Shown here in pieces: positions 63,972 through 64,000 of a stretch of 64,000 nucleotides of DNA. The notes below the pieces were generated by a model. It worked only from the letters and a program-made list of their open reading frames with translations. It was not told where the DNA came from and ran no database searches. The position numbers were made by a program, and so were the translations under genes. The first letter of the stretch is position 1, and each line of letters begins with the position of its first letter. Origin of the DNA: Sinorhizobium numidicum (lineage in GTDB: Bacteria > Pseudomonadota > Alphaproteobacteria > Rhizobiales > Rhizobiaceae); contig NZ_CP120368.1 of NCBI RefSeq assembly GCF_029892045.1, positions 556,001 through 620,000 on the forward strand. Reading direction: 5' to 3'.

Positions 63972-64000
63972 CCTCCGCCGGAATATTTGATACAAATTTC

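Noticed and set aside
1..64000. CRISPR arrays, rRNA genes and insertion sequences
   Set aside because: No regularly spaced repeats, rRNA segments or transposase motifs were seen on either strand.

Overview
The window looks like a piece of a Sinorhizobium (Ensifer) chromosome. The base composition is GC-rich, the capsule genes match the rkp-1 set known from S. meliloti and S. fredii, and several intergenic spaces carry the twin-palindrome repeats known as RIME1 in rhizobia. Assignments rest on reading motifs and gene order; no database search was possible.

Positions 1-50400 are ordinary core chromosome. In order they hold an Lhr-type DNA helicase (cut by the window edge), a YitT membrane protein, a TPR-methyltransferase, a small membrane protein, a CAP-domain lipoprotein, a MATE exporter, pyrD with a coupled DUF952 gene, a secreted coiled-coil protein, a CrbR/CrbS-like two-component pair, mscL, an aminotransferase broken by a one-base frameshift, a UDP-glucose 4-epimerase, chorismate mutase and a bd-type quinol oxidase operon (cydAB plus a 37-residue DUF2474 peptide). 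A divergent amino-acid locus follows at 18385-26609: a polar amino-acid ABC importer and an M20 amidohydrolase on one strand, and a TetR regulator, a transaminase and a thiamine-diphosphate decarboxylase resembling the arginine transaminase pathway (AruH/AruI) on the other. Next come a fused secDF, a possible 31-codon leader ORF, an Rrf2 regulator with four clustered cysteines, and the capsule cluster kpsF - rkpJ/I/H/G/A - rkpU. In that cluster a 2508-residue fatty-acid/polyketide synthase, an alpha-oxoamine synthase and an SDR reductase look like one lipid pathway serving K-antigen export. pncA and pncB (NAD salvage) and three small unknown genes close the core.

From about 50600 to the right edge the window is an accessory island. 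It begins with a fragment resembling a tRNA 3' end (a likely attachment-site scar) and about 400 bp with no gene. Then comes a tightly coupled three-gene operon of visibly lower GC: a Ser/Thr-kinase-like protein, a compact superfamily-1 helicase and a 465-residue protein I do not recognise. It is met head-on by an S-4TM pore-forming effector gene, a family usually found beside CD-NTase immune genes, none of which is present here. A complete type I restriction-modification operon (hsdR-hsdM-hsdS) follows, with a fourth coupled ORF of 119 residues that may have a B3-like DNA-recognition fold, and then a membrane protein. The island therefore reads as a defence island. The kinase-helicase-unknown operon, with or without the S-4TM gene, is the best candidate for an undescribed system. 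No integrase is visible, so the other island end probably lies beyond the window.
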